This document shows, piece by piece, positions 42,755 through 52,067 of a DNA stretch of 64,000 nucleotides. The notes beneath the pieces were generated by a model. It did not search any database, was not told the origin of the DNA, and saw only the letters and a program-made list of their open reading frames with translations. The stretch's first letter is position 1. The number at the start of each line of letters is the position of its first letter. The translations under genes were made by a program, and so were the position numbers. Origin of the DNA: Onishia taeanensis (GTDB lineage: Bacteria; Pseudomonadota; Gammaproteobacteria; Pseudomonadales; Halomonadaceae); the NCBI RefSeq assembly GCF_900100755.1, contig NZ_FNCI01000018.1, positions 1 to 64,000 on the forward strand, given 5' to 3'.

Positions 42755-45411
42755 AGATTCTCGAGCACCGGGCCCTGCGGGGCCCCAACTACTACAGCCG
42801 CTACCTGACCATCTTCATGCGCCTGGACATCGGCGAGCTCGAGCAGCGCCCCAGCGATACCGTGCCCGGTATCGTCGAGCGACTCAGCGAGCTACTGCCG
42901 ACTCTGCAGGAGCATCGTTGCTCGCTCGGCCGCCCCGGCGGCTTCCTGGAGCGCTTGGCCCGGGGCACATGGGCCGGTCATGTGGTCGAGCATGTGGCGA
43001 TCGAGCTGCAAAACCTGATCGGTTTCTCGGTGGGCTACGGCAAGACCATCGACAGTTATGAGGCCGGGATCTACAACGTCGTCTACCGCTACCGCGACGA
43101 GGCCAGTGGCCTAGCGGCCGGCGTGGAGGCCGTCGAGCTGGTCCGGCGCCTCTTTCATGGCCAGGAGATCGACCTGCCGGCGATTATCGACCGTCTCAAG
43201 GCGGTGCGCGATGCGCATATGCTGGGCCCTTCTACGGCCTCAATCATCGAGGCCGCCGAGCGTCGTGGCATTCCTTATATGCGCCTCACCGACGACAGTA
43301 GCTACATACAGCTGGGCCATGGCTATCGCCAGCAGCGCATCCAAGCGACGGTGACCTGCCAGACGGACCTGATCGGCTACAGCATCGCCGACGACAAGCA
43401 ATGGACCAAGCAGCTGCTCGGCGATGCCGGTATCCCGGTACCCAGAGGCGAGGTGTGCTCCACCATCGATGAGGCGCTGGAGGTGTCACGGCGCATCGGT
43501 TATCCCCTGGCGGTGAAGCCGCTGGTCGGCAACCATGGTCGCGGCGTGAGCACCAGCGTCGAGGACGACCAAGCGCTGTGCGACGCCTTCGACATCGCCG
43601 CTCGCCGCCATTCTTCGGTGATCGTCGAGCAATGCATCAGCGGCGAGGATCACCGCCTGCTGGTCATCAACGGCCAGCTGGTGGCCGCCGCCCGGCGCCG
43701 CCCGGCCCATGTGATCGGCGATGGCAGGGCCACGCTCAAGGAGTTGATCGACCGGGAGAACGCCGACCCGCGACGCGGCGTCGGCCACGAGAACCTGCTG
43801 ACCCAGATCGAGCTCGACGAGCAGTCACAGCGGATGATCGGTCAGCAGCACCTGACCCTTGAGAGCGTGATTGCCGCAGACGACATCGTCTTCCTCAAGC
43901 CTACCGCCAACCTGAGCACCGGCGGCACCGCCACCGACGTGACCGACGACGTGCACCCGGAGGTGCGCTATGCGGCGGAGCGCATCGCGCGACTGGTCGG
44001 GCTCGACATCATCGGTATCGACCTGCTCGCCGAGACCCTGACCCGCCCGCTGGATGAGCAGTCTGCCGCCGTGGTTGAGGTCAACGCCGGGCCCGGCTTT
44101 CGCATGCACCTGTCGCCCACCCACGGCCAGGGCCGGGATGTCGGCCAGCCGGTCATCGACATGCTGTTCCCGGATAGCGGCAGCGATGCGCGCATTCCTA
44201 TCGTCGCGGTCACCGGCACCAACGGCAAGACGACCACGGTGCGCCTGCTCTCGCATCTACTACGCCAGGTGGGCCGCAAGGTGGGCATGGCCTGCACCGG
44301 CGCCATCGAGATCGACAGCCACGTCATCATGCGCGGCGACTACAGCGGCCCCCTGGCCGCCGCGACCGTGCTGCGCGAGCCTACGGTGGAGTGTGCGGTA
44401 CTCGAAGTGGCACGAGGCGGCATCATGCGCCGCGGGCTCGGTTTCGATGCCTGCGACGTGGGCGTGCTGCTCAACATCGCAAGCGATCATCTCGGCGAGC
44501 ATGACCTTCATACCCTCGACGAACTGGCACGCTGCAAGTCGGTGGTGATCGATGCCATACGCCCGGAGGGCACCGCCGTGATCAATGCCGATGATCCAAG
44601 GGTGCTGGCCGCGCAGGAATGGGCCCGGGGCGACAGCATTCTCTTTACCCTGAGCCCGGATTCCCAGGCCATTCGCCAGCATGTTCACAACCAGGGAGTG
44701 GCCTTCACCGTTCACCAAGGCAACCTGGTCATGCGTCAGGGCCGAGTCGAAGTCGAGATCATCTCCGTCGCCGATGTGCCGATCACCTTCGCGGGCCACG
44801 CCCGCTTCAACGTCGCCAACGCCCTGGCCGCCAGCGCCGCCGCCTTCGCCCTGGGGCTGTCGCTTGCCGATATCCGCCAGGGCTTGGCCACTTTCCACCC
44901 CACGCCCGGCCAGAACCCTGGGCGTACCAACCTGATCGAGGCCGCCGGCCTCAAGGTGCTGATCGACTACGGCCACAACGTGCCGGCTCTCGATGCCCTG
45001 GCCGAGCTGGTCAGCGCACTACCTGCCAAGCGACGCATCGGCGTGGCCAGCGCCCCGGGCAATCGCCGCGATGAGGATCTCTTCGAGCTGGGCGCACGGC
45101 TGTCCGCCATGCTCGATGTCGTCATCCTCTGCGAGACCGATGCCCGCGGCCGTCCTCAGGGTGAGGTCGGCGCACTGTTGCGCGACGGCGCTGCTTCAGT
45201 GCCGAGGGCATGTCATACCGAACTCCTCATGGACGAAGAACAGGCCATCGGCCGAGCCTTCGACGAGGCCAGCGAAGGCGACCTGCTGGTGCTGCTGATC
45301 GATGATGTCGACGGGACACTCGAGCGCCTCAAGGCGCGCCGAACATCATCCGCCACGATGGCGGCCGAGCCTTCCGATATCGCTGCCCTGCGAGGCAATC
45401 GCCCATGCTGA
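42751..45411 (+). CDS. cphA: Cyanophycin synthetase
   Basis: An 886-aa enzyme that polymerises Asp and Arg at ATP expense into cyanophycin. Order seen: an N-terminal domain (residues 1-160), an ATP-grasp domain (about 220-475; PLVGNHGRGVS, VIVEQCISGEDHRLLV, EVNAGPGFRMH), and a Mur-ligase-like domain with the P-loop VTGTNGKTTTVR (about 488-499) and LEVARGGIMRRG, then the C-terminal lobe. The full length is normal. It is coupled to cphB upstream and overlaps iadA downstream by 7 bases. Confidence 0.96.
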   Translation: MKILEHRALRGPNYYSRYLTIFMRLDIGELEQRPSDTVPGIVERLSELLPTLQEHRCSLGRPGGFLERLARGTWAGHVVEHVAIELQNLIGFSVGYGKTIDSYEAGIYNVVYRYRDEASGLAAGVEAVELVRRLFHGQEIDLPAIIDRLKAVRDAHMLGPSTASIIEAAERRGIPYMRLTDDSSYIQLGHGYRQQRIQATVTCQTDLIGYSIADDKQWTKQLLGDAGIPVPRGEVCSTIDEALEVSRRIGYPLAVKPLVGNHGRGVSTSVEDDQALCDAFDIAARRHSSVIVEQCISGEDHRLLVINGQLVAAARRRPAHVIGDGRATLKELIDRENADPRRGVGHENLLTQIELDEQSQRMIGQQHLTLESVIAADDIVFLKPTANLSTGGTATDVTDDVHPEVRYAAERIARLVGLDIIGIDLLAETLTRPLDEQSAAVVEVNAGPGFRMHLSPTHGQGRDVGQPVIDMLFPDSGSDARIPIVAVTGTNGKTTTVRLLSHLLRQVGRKVGMACTGAIEIDSHVIMRGDYSGPLAAATVLREPTVECAVLEVARGGIMRRGLGFDACDVGVLLNIASDHLGEHDLHTLDELARCKSVVIDAIRPEGTAVINADDPRVLAAQEWARGDSILFTLSPDSQAIRQHVHNQGVAFTVHQGNLVMRQGRVEVEIISVADVPITFAGHARFNVANALAASAAAFALGLSLADIRQGLATFHPTPGQNPGRTNLIEAAGLKVLIDYGHNVPALDALAELVSALPAKRRIGVASAPGNRRDEDLFELGARLSAMLDVVILCETDARGRPQGEVGALLRDGAASVPRACHTELLMDEEQAIGRAFDEASEGDLLVLLIDDVDGTLERLKARRTSSATMAAEPSDIAALRGNRPC

Positions 45412-46595
45412 ACGACCCTTCCCCGGAAGCGGGGCTGTTGACCCTGTTGCGCGTGGGCAGCATCCAGGCGCCTGAGTGGCTCGATGCCAATGAGATCCTG
45501 ATCGCCGGCGGCCGCATCGCCGCGCTGGGGCGTGACCTGGACGTGCCGGCGGGCTGGCCGGTGCAGGTCGTGGAGGCGCCGGGACTGATCGCCGTACCCG
45601 CCTTCATCGATCAGCATGTGCACGTGACCGGCGGGGGCGGCGAAGGCGGCTGCGGGTCGCGCTGCCCGGAAATCACCGCTCACGCGATCGCCGCTAGGGG
45701 CATCGGCACCGTGGTGGGGGTGCTCGGCACCGACGGCATCAGCCGTTCGCCGGCGGACCTGCTGGCCAAGGTGCGTGGGCTGCGCGCCGAGGGCATCGCC
45801 GCCTACATGTACACCGGCTCCTATCGCGTGCCGCCGCCGACCCTCACCGGCGACCTGCAGCGCGACCTGGCCTGGATACCCGAGATCATCGGTCTGGGTG
45901 AGATCGCGATCTCGGATCACCGCTCGAGTCAGCCCCGGCAGGACGAGATCGAACGGCTGGTCAGCGAGGTAAGGGTTGGTGCCATGCTGGCCGGCAAGCG
46001 CGGCATCTGCCACTTCCATGTCGGCGACGGCGCGCGCGGGCTCGAGCCACTGCGCCGGCTGCTCAGCGAGACCGAAATTCCCGCCGAGCAGGTAATTCCC
46101 ACCCACGTAAACCGCCATCGCAACCTGCTGGAGGAGGCCGCCGACTATGCGCTGACCTTCAAGGCCTGCGTTGATGTCACCGCCTTCGACGATGCCGACG
46201 ATGACGATCTGAGCGGCTTCGGCGCGGTGACGCGACTGCTGCAGCGTGGCGTGCCGGTCGAGCACATCACCATGAGCTCCGACTGCAACGGTAGCCTGCC
46301 CGAGTTCGACGCCCAGGGCGGGTATATTGGCATGCGAGTGGCGGGCAACGCCACCCTGATCGCCGACTGGCAGCGCCTGGTACAGGAGCAAGTGCTGCCA
46401 ATCGATCAGGCGCTGGGGCTGATCTCGGGCAACGTGGCCAGGGTGCTGGGGCTCGACGGACACAAGGGCCGCCTGGCCGTGGGTTTCGATGCCGATATGA
46501 CCCTGCTTGATCCCACCCTCACCCCACAGCGGACCTATGTAGCGGGGCGGTGTGTTTATTCCTGCGACCTCGATGCCAAGGGCGCACCAACATAG
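45405..46595 (+). CDS. iadA: Isoaspartyl dipeptidase
   Basis: A 396-aa amidohydrolase-superfamily zinc enzyme that splits beta-aspartyl dipeptides. The metal HxH is in FIDQHVHVTGG, with further ligands in CHFHVGD and THVNRH and the Asp in MSSDCNGS. In this operon it should hydrolyse beta-Asp-Arg released by CphB to aspartate and arginine, completing cyanophycin use. It overlaps cphA by 7 bases. Confidence 0.92.
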   Translation: MLNDPSPEAGLLTLLRVGSIQAPEWLDANEILIAGGRIAALGRDLDVPAGWPVQVVEAPGLIAVPAFIDQHVHVTGGGGEGGCGSRCPEITAHAIAARGIGTVVGVLGTDGISRSPADLLAKVRGLRAEGIAAYMYTGSYRVPPPTLTGDLQRDLAWIPEIIGLGEIAISDHRSSQPRQDEIERLVSEVRVGAMLAGKRGICHFHVGDGARGLEPLRRLLSETEIPAEQVIPTHVNRHRNLLEEAADYALTFKACVDVTAFDDADDDDLSGFGAVTRLLQRGVPVEHITMSSDCNGSLPEFDAQGGYIGMRVAGNATLIADWQRLVQEQVLPIDQALGLISGNVARVLGLDGHKGRLAVGFDADMTLLDPTLTPQRTYVAGRCVYSCDLDAKGAPT

Positions 46596-46607
46596 GCCGT
46601 GCCTGAG

Positions 46608-47369
46608 TTAGCCCAACAGCCGCTCGGCACCGAGCCAAGCCAGGCGCAGCGCCAGCAGGGTCAGCACCCACTTGAAGAGCCCATCGAAGCGCGCATCGCT
46701 GAGCCGCTTGAGCAGACGCAGGCCAAGCCAGGTGCCAACGAGCCCCGCCACGATCATGGCCACCATCAGCCCCAGCCAGTCGTGGAAAACGAAGCCTGCC
46801 ACCCCGAACACGAACGCCTTGGTGAGATGCTGAAGGCTCATGCAGGCGGAAAAAGTCGCCACTCGTGCCATTCGCTCGGACTGGGAATGCTTGATGAAGG
46901 AGCCGACCAGTGGGCCACTGGCGCCCACCAGGCTCGACAGCAGGGTCGTCAGGGCGCCAGCCAGCATGGTGCCAACGCGCCCCAGCGCCCGGGCCGATGG
47001 CGCCGGCCCCCAGCAAGAGAACAGCACGAAGCCAGCAATAGTGAGCTCCAGCACACCCGAGGGCAGACGCACCAGCAGCCAGGCGGCCAGCAAGGCGCCA
47101 AGCACCACCCCAGGCAGGAAGGCGGCGATCACCCGGCGGTCGATATGCCGCCACGTCATGCTGGCGCGGCCGGCATTGGAGCCCAGTTGCACCATACCGT
47201 GAACCGGAATCAGTGCCGCTGCCGGCATCACCTGCGCCATGGCGCTAATCAGCAGGGTGCCACCGCCGATGCCAGCGCTCGCCGAGATCATCGATGTCAG
47301 AACAGACAGTGCCACCAGGCTCAGGTTGAGCCCGCCAGGCAAAGGAGAGAGCAGGTCTAGCAAGGACAT
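46608..47369 (-). CDS. TSUP (TauE/SafE) family membrane transporter
   Basis: About 253 aa with seven to eight hydrophobic segments and the family's repeated SxxxGIGGGTLL (residues near 30) and second-half motif GASGPLVGSF. TSUP proteins export or import sulfite, sulfonates or other small anions. The ATG at 47369 is chosen; an ATG at 47378 and a GTG at 47402 are in-frame alternatives. It is convergent with iadA, leaving 12 bases between the stops. The substrate is unknown. Confidence 0.8.
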   Translation of the reverse strand: MSLLDLLSPLPGGLNLSLVALSVLTSMISASAGIGGGTLLISAMAQVMPAAALIPVHGMVQLGSNAGRASMTWRHIDRRVIAAFLPGVVLGALLAAWLLVRLPSGVLELTIAGFVLFSCWGPAPSARALGRVGTMLAGALTTLLSSLVGASGPLVGSFIKHSQSERMARVATFSACMSLQHLTKAFVFGVAGFVFHDWLGLMVAMIVAGLVGTWLGLRLLKRLSDARFDGLFKWVLTLLALRLAWLGAERLLG

Positions 47370-47480
47370 GGGCGCCATCCATTGGCCAAGAAAAATGGCC
47401 ACTATACCAAGACCCGCCAGACCGACTCACGGTATGCCCCCGAGCCTTGGCTTGTCGCAAGGCGTTCTGCCACAAAAGAA

Positions 47481-47509
47481 AGCCCCGCCGGCTGAGAAGC
47501 GGCGGGGCT
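47481..47509 (-). terminator. Terminator of the TTT transporter operon (minus strand)
   Basis: An AGCCCCGCCG/CGGCGGGGCT stem with a 9-base loop, followed on the minus strand by TTCTTTTGTG. Confidence 0.75.
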
Positions 47510-47580
47510 GATATCGGCTCTCGAGACGCGGGCCGGCAAATGGTCGCCGGCCCGCGGTGAGCCTGCGTGACGGGACTGGT

Positions 47581-49530
47581 TCAGCCGAACAGCAAGGGAT
47601 CCAGCAGCCCGCTCGGATAGGTCAGGGTCAAGAACTCGGCCATGCCCACCAGGAAGGCCGTGACGCCAAGCGCCATGACGGCCGCCACCCAGGTCTTGAG
47701 ACGCGCGATGGTCAGCAGGAACACGAAGCAGAACAGCGTCGCAGCGGTGATGAAGCCGAGAAGCAGCATGGCACCGACCAGGGCAAAGAAGCCAAACAGC
47801 CACAGGCCCTGCAGCCCGAAGGCTTGAGGCTGCCACTGAGGCCTGAGTATCAGGCACCGGGCGATCTCCAGCAGGCAGGAAACGGCGAGAATCGCGATGG
47901 CCAGCTTGGGCATGATGCCACCGATCAAGGTCAGATCGGCCACATTGAGCCAGGCGACGACCGCCGTACCCAGCAGGGCGACGAAGAGCACGATGTCGAT
48001 GTAGCCAAGCGTAGGCGGTTCTACTTTGGCGCTGGCTTCGGCACCGCCTGAAGCGGCTTGGCGACGCTTGAGCCAGAGCGACCACAGCATGGGAATGAAC
48101 AGGGCCGCCAGGATCATGGCGCCGATGATCAAGACGCCAGGACGCATGAAGGCGCTCGCGCCCTGGAACTGCACCGCCTGGTAGAAATACCCCTCAGCCC
48201 CCGGCGCCAGCACGAAACCGATCAGGAAGGCGGGGCGTGACCAGTTGGCCTGCTTGAACAGGACCCCCAGGACGCCGACCGCTCCCAGGGCGAGCAGATC
48301 CCCGGTAGAGCGGGTGGCCTGAAAGGCGGCGAACATGATCAACACGGTGATCAAGGGTGCCAGGGTGGCGAAGGGCACCTGGGTCAGGCGCGACACCGGG
48401 CGAGCCAGTATCAGACACAGCGCGGCCCCCAGAATATTGGCCAGCGCCAGCGACCAGATGATGGTGTAGGTCAGGTCGAGGTGCGTCTCGATCATGCCGA
48501 CACCGGGCTGAAGCCCGAGCAGCAGCAGTCCACCCAGGAATACCGCGGCCGTGCCCGAGCCGGGCACGCCGAACAGCAGGGTCGGCACCATGGCGCCGCA
48601 GGCGCAGGCATTGTTGGCAGACTCGGGGGCGATCACGCCGCGGATATCCCCCTTGCCGAATTGAGACTTGTCTTTGGCGCTTTGCACGGCATGGCCATAG
48701 GTCAGCCAGTCGACCACCGAGCCGGCCAGGCCGGGAATGGTGCCGATCAGGCTGCCGATAGCGGCACAGCGCGCGACGAGACCCCGCTGTTCACGGACAT
48801 CGCGGATGCCCTGCCGCCAGCCTTCGCCAAGATTGCAGGGCTCTTCGGCGATGGAGCCTCGCTTGACCAGCAGGTCCACGATCTCCGGGAGGGCGAAGAC
48901 CCCAAGACCCACGACGACCAGCGGCAGGCCGTCGTAGAGATAGTCGAGCCCGAAATTCATGCGAAATTCACCGGTGGCCGGTGCCATACCGATGGCGCCC
49001 ACCAGCAGGCCCAGGCCGCAGGCGGCGAGCCCCTTGAAGAGGTCGCGTCCAGAGAGCACGGCAACCATCGACAGGCCCAGCAGGGTGAGCATGAACAGTT
49101 CAGAAGACGAGAAGGACAGCACCAGCGGACGCGCGATCAAGATAAAGCCCGTCAAGACGACGGCACCGATCAGGCCCCCGATCATCGAAGACAGAAAGGC
49201 GCTGGAAAGCGCCCTGGCCGCCTGGCCGCGCTTAGCCAGCGAGAAGCCGTCGATGACGGTCGCCTGAGAGGCGCTGGAGCCGGGGATGCCTAACAGCACC
49301 GAGGCAAAGGTATCGCCCGTGGGAATCACCGCGACCAAACCCATTAGCATGCCAAGGGCCACGGTCTGGTCCATCCCATAGAGGAAGGGCAGCAGCAGCG
49401 ACATGCCGGCGATGCCCCCAAGACCGGGAATGATGCCGACGACGAGGCCGACCAGCACACCCAGCACCATAAAGAGCAGATGGGGCAAGGTGAACAGATG
49501 CCCCAGGCTGGAGAGAAATATATCGAGCAT
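47581..49530 (-). CDS. Tripartite tricarboxylate transporter permease, TctA-TctB fusion
   Basis: A 649-aa inner-membrane protein. Residues 1-500 match TctA, the large subunit: GVLVGLVVGIIPGLGGIAGM (20 residues), the PTGDTFASVLLGIPGSSASQ segment, and the second PGLAGS and FGVPGSGTAAVFLGG repeats. Residues about 515-645 form four helices like TctB, normally a separate protein of about 150 aa. It works with the TctC-type protein encoded just upstream in the same operon. Such transporters import citrate, tricarballylate or similar carboxylates by cation symport. Confidence 0.87.
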   Translation of the reverse strand: MLDIFLSSLGHLFTLPHLLFMVLGVLVGLVVGIIPGLGGIAGMSLLLPFLYGMDQTVALGMLMGLVAVIPTGDTFASVLLGIPGSSASQATVIDGFSLAKRGQAARALSSAFLSSMIGGLIGAVVLTGFILIARPLVLSFSSSELFMLTLLGLSMVAVLSGRDLFKGLAACGLGLLVGAIGMAPATGEFRMNFGLDYLYDGLPLVVVGLGVFALPEIVDLLVKRGSIAEEPCNLGEGWRQGIRDVREQRGLVARCAAIGSLIGTIPGLAGSVVDWLTYGHAVQSAKDKSQFGKGDIRGVIAPESANNACACGAMVPTLLFGVPGSGTAAVFLGGLLLLGLQPGVGMIETHLDLTYTIIWSLALANILGAALCLILARPVSRLTQVPFATLAPLITVLIMFAAFQATRSTGDLLALGAVGVLGVLFKQANWSRPAFLIGFVLAPGAEGYFYQAVQFQGASAFMRPGVLIIGAMILAALFIPMLWSLWLKRRQAASGGAEASAKVEPPTLGYIDIVLFVALLGTAVVAWLNVADLTLIGGIMPKLAIAILAVSCLLEIARCLILRPQWQPQAFGLQGLWLFGFFALVGAMLLLGFITAATLFCFVFLLTIARLKTWVAAVMALGVTAFLVGMAEFLTLTYPSGLLDPLLFG

Positions 49531-49605
49531 GGCGTATGGCTCTTATATGTTTGATCGGGAGGAGCCGGAGGTACCGGCCCTAGCGGGCCGGCACATTCCG
49601 CGGCG

Positions 49606-50724
49606 TCAGATCTTGGCGCCGTGCTCTTTCTGCAGCCAGTCGGCCAGCCAGTCGCGGGTGGCATCATCAATCGACATGGCATCATCGAGATGGCGCTGGA
49701 CGGTATCGCCGATCACCGGCGTATAGGGCCCCAGTTGAGCGTCGGCGGCCTTCTTGAAGGCATCGGTATGCACAAAGTCGCGCGCCGCCTGACGGTAAGT
49801 GTCGACCAGGCCTTGCGGCGTATCCTTGGGCACCATGATCAACTTCTGCAGGGCATAGCCGGAGGCAAAGAACTTGCGGAACGCCTCGTAGGCGTTGCCC
49901 GACGGCGCTTCACCATGACGAGCTTGATAAACCTCATTGAAGGTAGGCAGGTCAGGGAAGGCCGGGTCACGGACGATCTTGCCTTCATCGTTCAATACCC
50001 CGAGCGAGAACAGCGGCACCGCCTTGCCGGCCTCGACCAAGGGCTCGACGTTGCTCAGGTAAGCGGACGTGGTCTGGAAGTCGATATCGGCCTCGCCGCG
50101 TTCGAAGGCCAGGCGGCCCTCGCCGCGGCTACGCATGCCGAATACGGCCTGTACGTCGGCTCCCAGCATGTCCAGGGCGATCAACACCGGCAGCTCAACA
50201 CCGGTGGGGTTCTGCGCCGCCAGCTTGACCGGCTGTGCCAGCAGAGCATCCATCGCGCTATCGGCCGTTTCGCCAAGACTGGGTTGGGCATAGACCACCC
50301 CACCCGTCGGAGTGGCCAGGATGGGCGTCCAATCGCTGTAGTCGTAGCGAACGCGCGGATCGTCGAGCATGGCCGGATACTGAGTCGAAGCGGAGGTGCC
50401 CAACCAGTCGCTGCCATCCGACTTGGCGCGTACGGAGAACAGATTGGCGCCATTGATGGAGCCGCCACCGGGCACGTTATCGATCATGATGGTCGGCTCG
50501 CCCGGCAGGGATTCGCTGAGCCAGGGAGAGAAGAAGCGTGCCCAGACATCCGTGCCGCCGCCGACGCCAAAGGGAATGGTCCATTTGATGTTACCGGGCA
50601 CCTCGACATCTTGCGCCTGTGAAGCGCTGGCCAGCCCCAGGCCGGCGATCGCCACCCCGAGCAGAGCGGCTTTCTTGAGTCGCCCGAGCGAGAGGCGTGA
50701 CGTTGCAGTCTTGTTGATTTTCAT
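49606..50724 (-). CDS. Tripartite tricarboxylate transporter binding protein (TctC/Bug family)
   Basis: Periplasmic solute-binding protein of 372 aa, longer than the usual 320. The signal peptide occupies about residues 1-37 (ending SASQAQ). Bug-family features: IPFGVGGGTDVWAR near the mature N-terminus and NVPGGGSINGANL. AGGAGT lies 6-8 bases before the ATG. It is the second gene of the prpF-tctC-tctAB operon. The ligand is probably a di- or tricarboxylate that PrpF-type enzymes process, which is inference. Confidence 0.85.
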   Translation of the reverse strand: MKINKTATSRLSLGRLKKAALLGVAIAGLGLASASQAQDVEVPGNIKWTIPFGVGGGTDVWARFFSPWLSESLPGEPTIMIDNVPGGGSINGANLFSVRAKSDGSDWLGTSASTQYPAMLDDPRVRYDYSDWTPILATPTGGVVYAQPSLGETADSAMDALLAQPVKLAAQNPTGVELPVLIALDMLGADVQAVFGMRSRGEGRLAFERGEADIDFQTTSAYLSNVEPLVEAGKAVPLFSLGVLNDEGKIVRDPAFPDLPTFNEVYQARHGEAPSGNAYEAFRKFFASGYALQKLIMVPKDTPQGLVDTYRQAARDFVHTDAFKKAADAQLGPYTPVIGDTVQRHLDDAMSIDDATRDWLADWLQKEHGAKI

Positions 50725-50789
50725 GGCGTTACTCCTAGCGTGTTGTAGTTATCGTGGTTGATGAATGGCATCCCAGCGGACATATGGGG

Positions 50790-51923
50790 TTAACCCGCTT
50801 TTGATATGTTCATATCCGTACTGGGGACAGAGGGAAGCGAGTAGAAAATGTCTCCACTCATGATCTTCCTGGCGGTGCGAATGAGGGAAACGCGTGCGAT
50901 ATCGGCAGGGTTCCCTTGGCGGTGCTCCACATCCAGGTCGATGAACCCGGAAGGGTGCTCCAGCCTGACTTGCGCCAGCCGGCCTATGGCCGACACTTTT
51001 CCCGCTTCAATCGCAATTTGATTGGCTACGGTACCTGGAACACTGATGGCCGAAGCCACTGCAATGGCCCCCGTGACGGCAATGGCCTTGTGGCAGCGGT
51101 GGGGCACGAAGTAGCGGGTGCATAGCGTATCGCTGTCGCTTGACGGTGCCGACAGCAACACGGGCTTGGGCAAGACACTCTGGCTGACATCCCCCAGCCC
51201 CATTCGCTGCCCTGCCTCGCGACGAATGAGCTCCAGCCGCTTCAGCATTTCGTGATTTTCGTCCAGCTCCTCAGGGGATTCGCGGCCGCTGAGGCCCAGG
51301 TCGGCTGCCTTGATCATCATGATGGGGGTGGCTGCATCCAGGCAGGTCACCTCGATGCCATCGATGGTGTCGGTGGCCTGCCCGGTCGGCAACAGCGCAC
51401 CGGTCTTGGTCCCGACGATATCGAGGAAACTTAGCTGAATGCCGGCAGCGCCACCCGGGACCCCGCTGATATGCGTATCGCCCTCGTAGGCGACCTGACG
51501 GCCTGGCGTCGGCACGTGACACTCGATCAGCCGCTGGGTATTGAGGTTGCGAACGCGAACGACGGTGGTGCCCTCCTGAGGCTCTACCAGCCCCGTCTCC
51601 AGCGCATAAGGCCCCACGGCAGAGAGCATGTTGCCGCAGTTTGGGTTGAAGTCGACGCGCCGGTTGAGCACATCGACCTGCGCGAACAGGTAGTCGACAT
51701 CCGCGCCTGGGTGGGAGGAACGCTCGACGATAGCGACCTTGCTAGTTAGCGGGTCCCCTCCGCCAATGCCATCTATCTGGAGAGCGTGGCCGGATCCCAT
51801 GAGATTAAGCAGGATTTCGGCTTGTGCTTCCTGGCTGTCGGGAAGGTCCTTCATCCGCAGGAAAGGGCCACGGGAAGTGCCACCACGCATGATCATGCAG
51901 GGAATGCTGTTCATCGTCGTCAT
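50790..51923 (-). CDS. PrpF-family isomerase (methylaconitate / 4-oxalomesaconate type)
   Basis: A 377-aa cytosolic enzyme with the diaminopimelate-epimerase-like fold, moving a double bond in unsaturated tricarboxylates. Motifs: MIMRGGTSRGPF at the N-terminus, DGIGGGDPLTSKVA, and NCGNMLSAVGPYA with the catalytic Cys (about residue 98). Family members include PrpF (2-methylaconitate) and GalD (4-oxalomesaconate); I cannot decide between these. It is the first gene of the transporter operon and divergent from a LysR gene. Confidence 0.85.
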   Translation of the reverse strand: MTTMNSIPCMIMRGGTSRGPFLRMKDLPDSQEAQAEILLNLMGSGHALQIDGIGGGDPLTSKVAIVERSSHPGADVDYLFAQVDVLNRRVDFNPNCGNMLSAVGPYALETGLVEPQEGTTVVRVRNLNTQRLIECHVPTPGRQVAYEGDTHISGVPGGAAGIQLSFLDIVGTKTGALLPTGQATDTIDGIEVTCLDAATPIMMIKAADLGLSGRESPEELDENHEMLKRLELIRREAGQRMGLGDVSQSVLPKPVLLSAPSSDSDTLCTRYFVPHRCHKAIAVTGAIAVASAISVPGTVANQIAIEAGKVSAIGRLAQVRLEHPSGFIDLDVEHRQGNPADIARVSLIRTARKIMSGDIFYSLPSVPSTDMNISKAG

Positions 51924-52007
51924 GCCATATCGCGTTTAGAAGTTGTGATATGAGCATGTCAGCGCCCCTTTAATGCTTCAAATGCAAAGAAATACGCATA
52001 CTGATAT

Positions 52008-52037
52008 TAATAACACATTAATGTGCTATGGTTATTA
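52008..52037. promoter_or_regulatory. Candidate LysR-type operator between prpF-like and LysR genes
   Basis: A perfect 12-bp palindrome CACATTAATGTG (52014-52025) nested within TAATAAC/GTTATTA arms (52008-52014, 52031-52037) in an A+T-rich divergent region. Confidence 0.55.
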
Positions 52038-52067
52038 GTCGCTACCACTCCATGCAAGAGTCCGGTT

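Noticed and set aside
45213-46463. Minus-strand 416-codon open frame across cphA and iadA
   Set aside because: Antisense shadow with His/Gly/Gln-rich composition; both plus-strand genes have unmistakable catalytic motifs.
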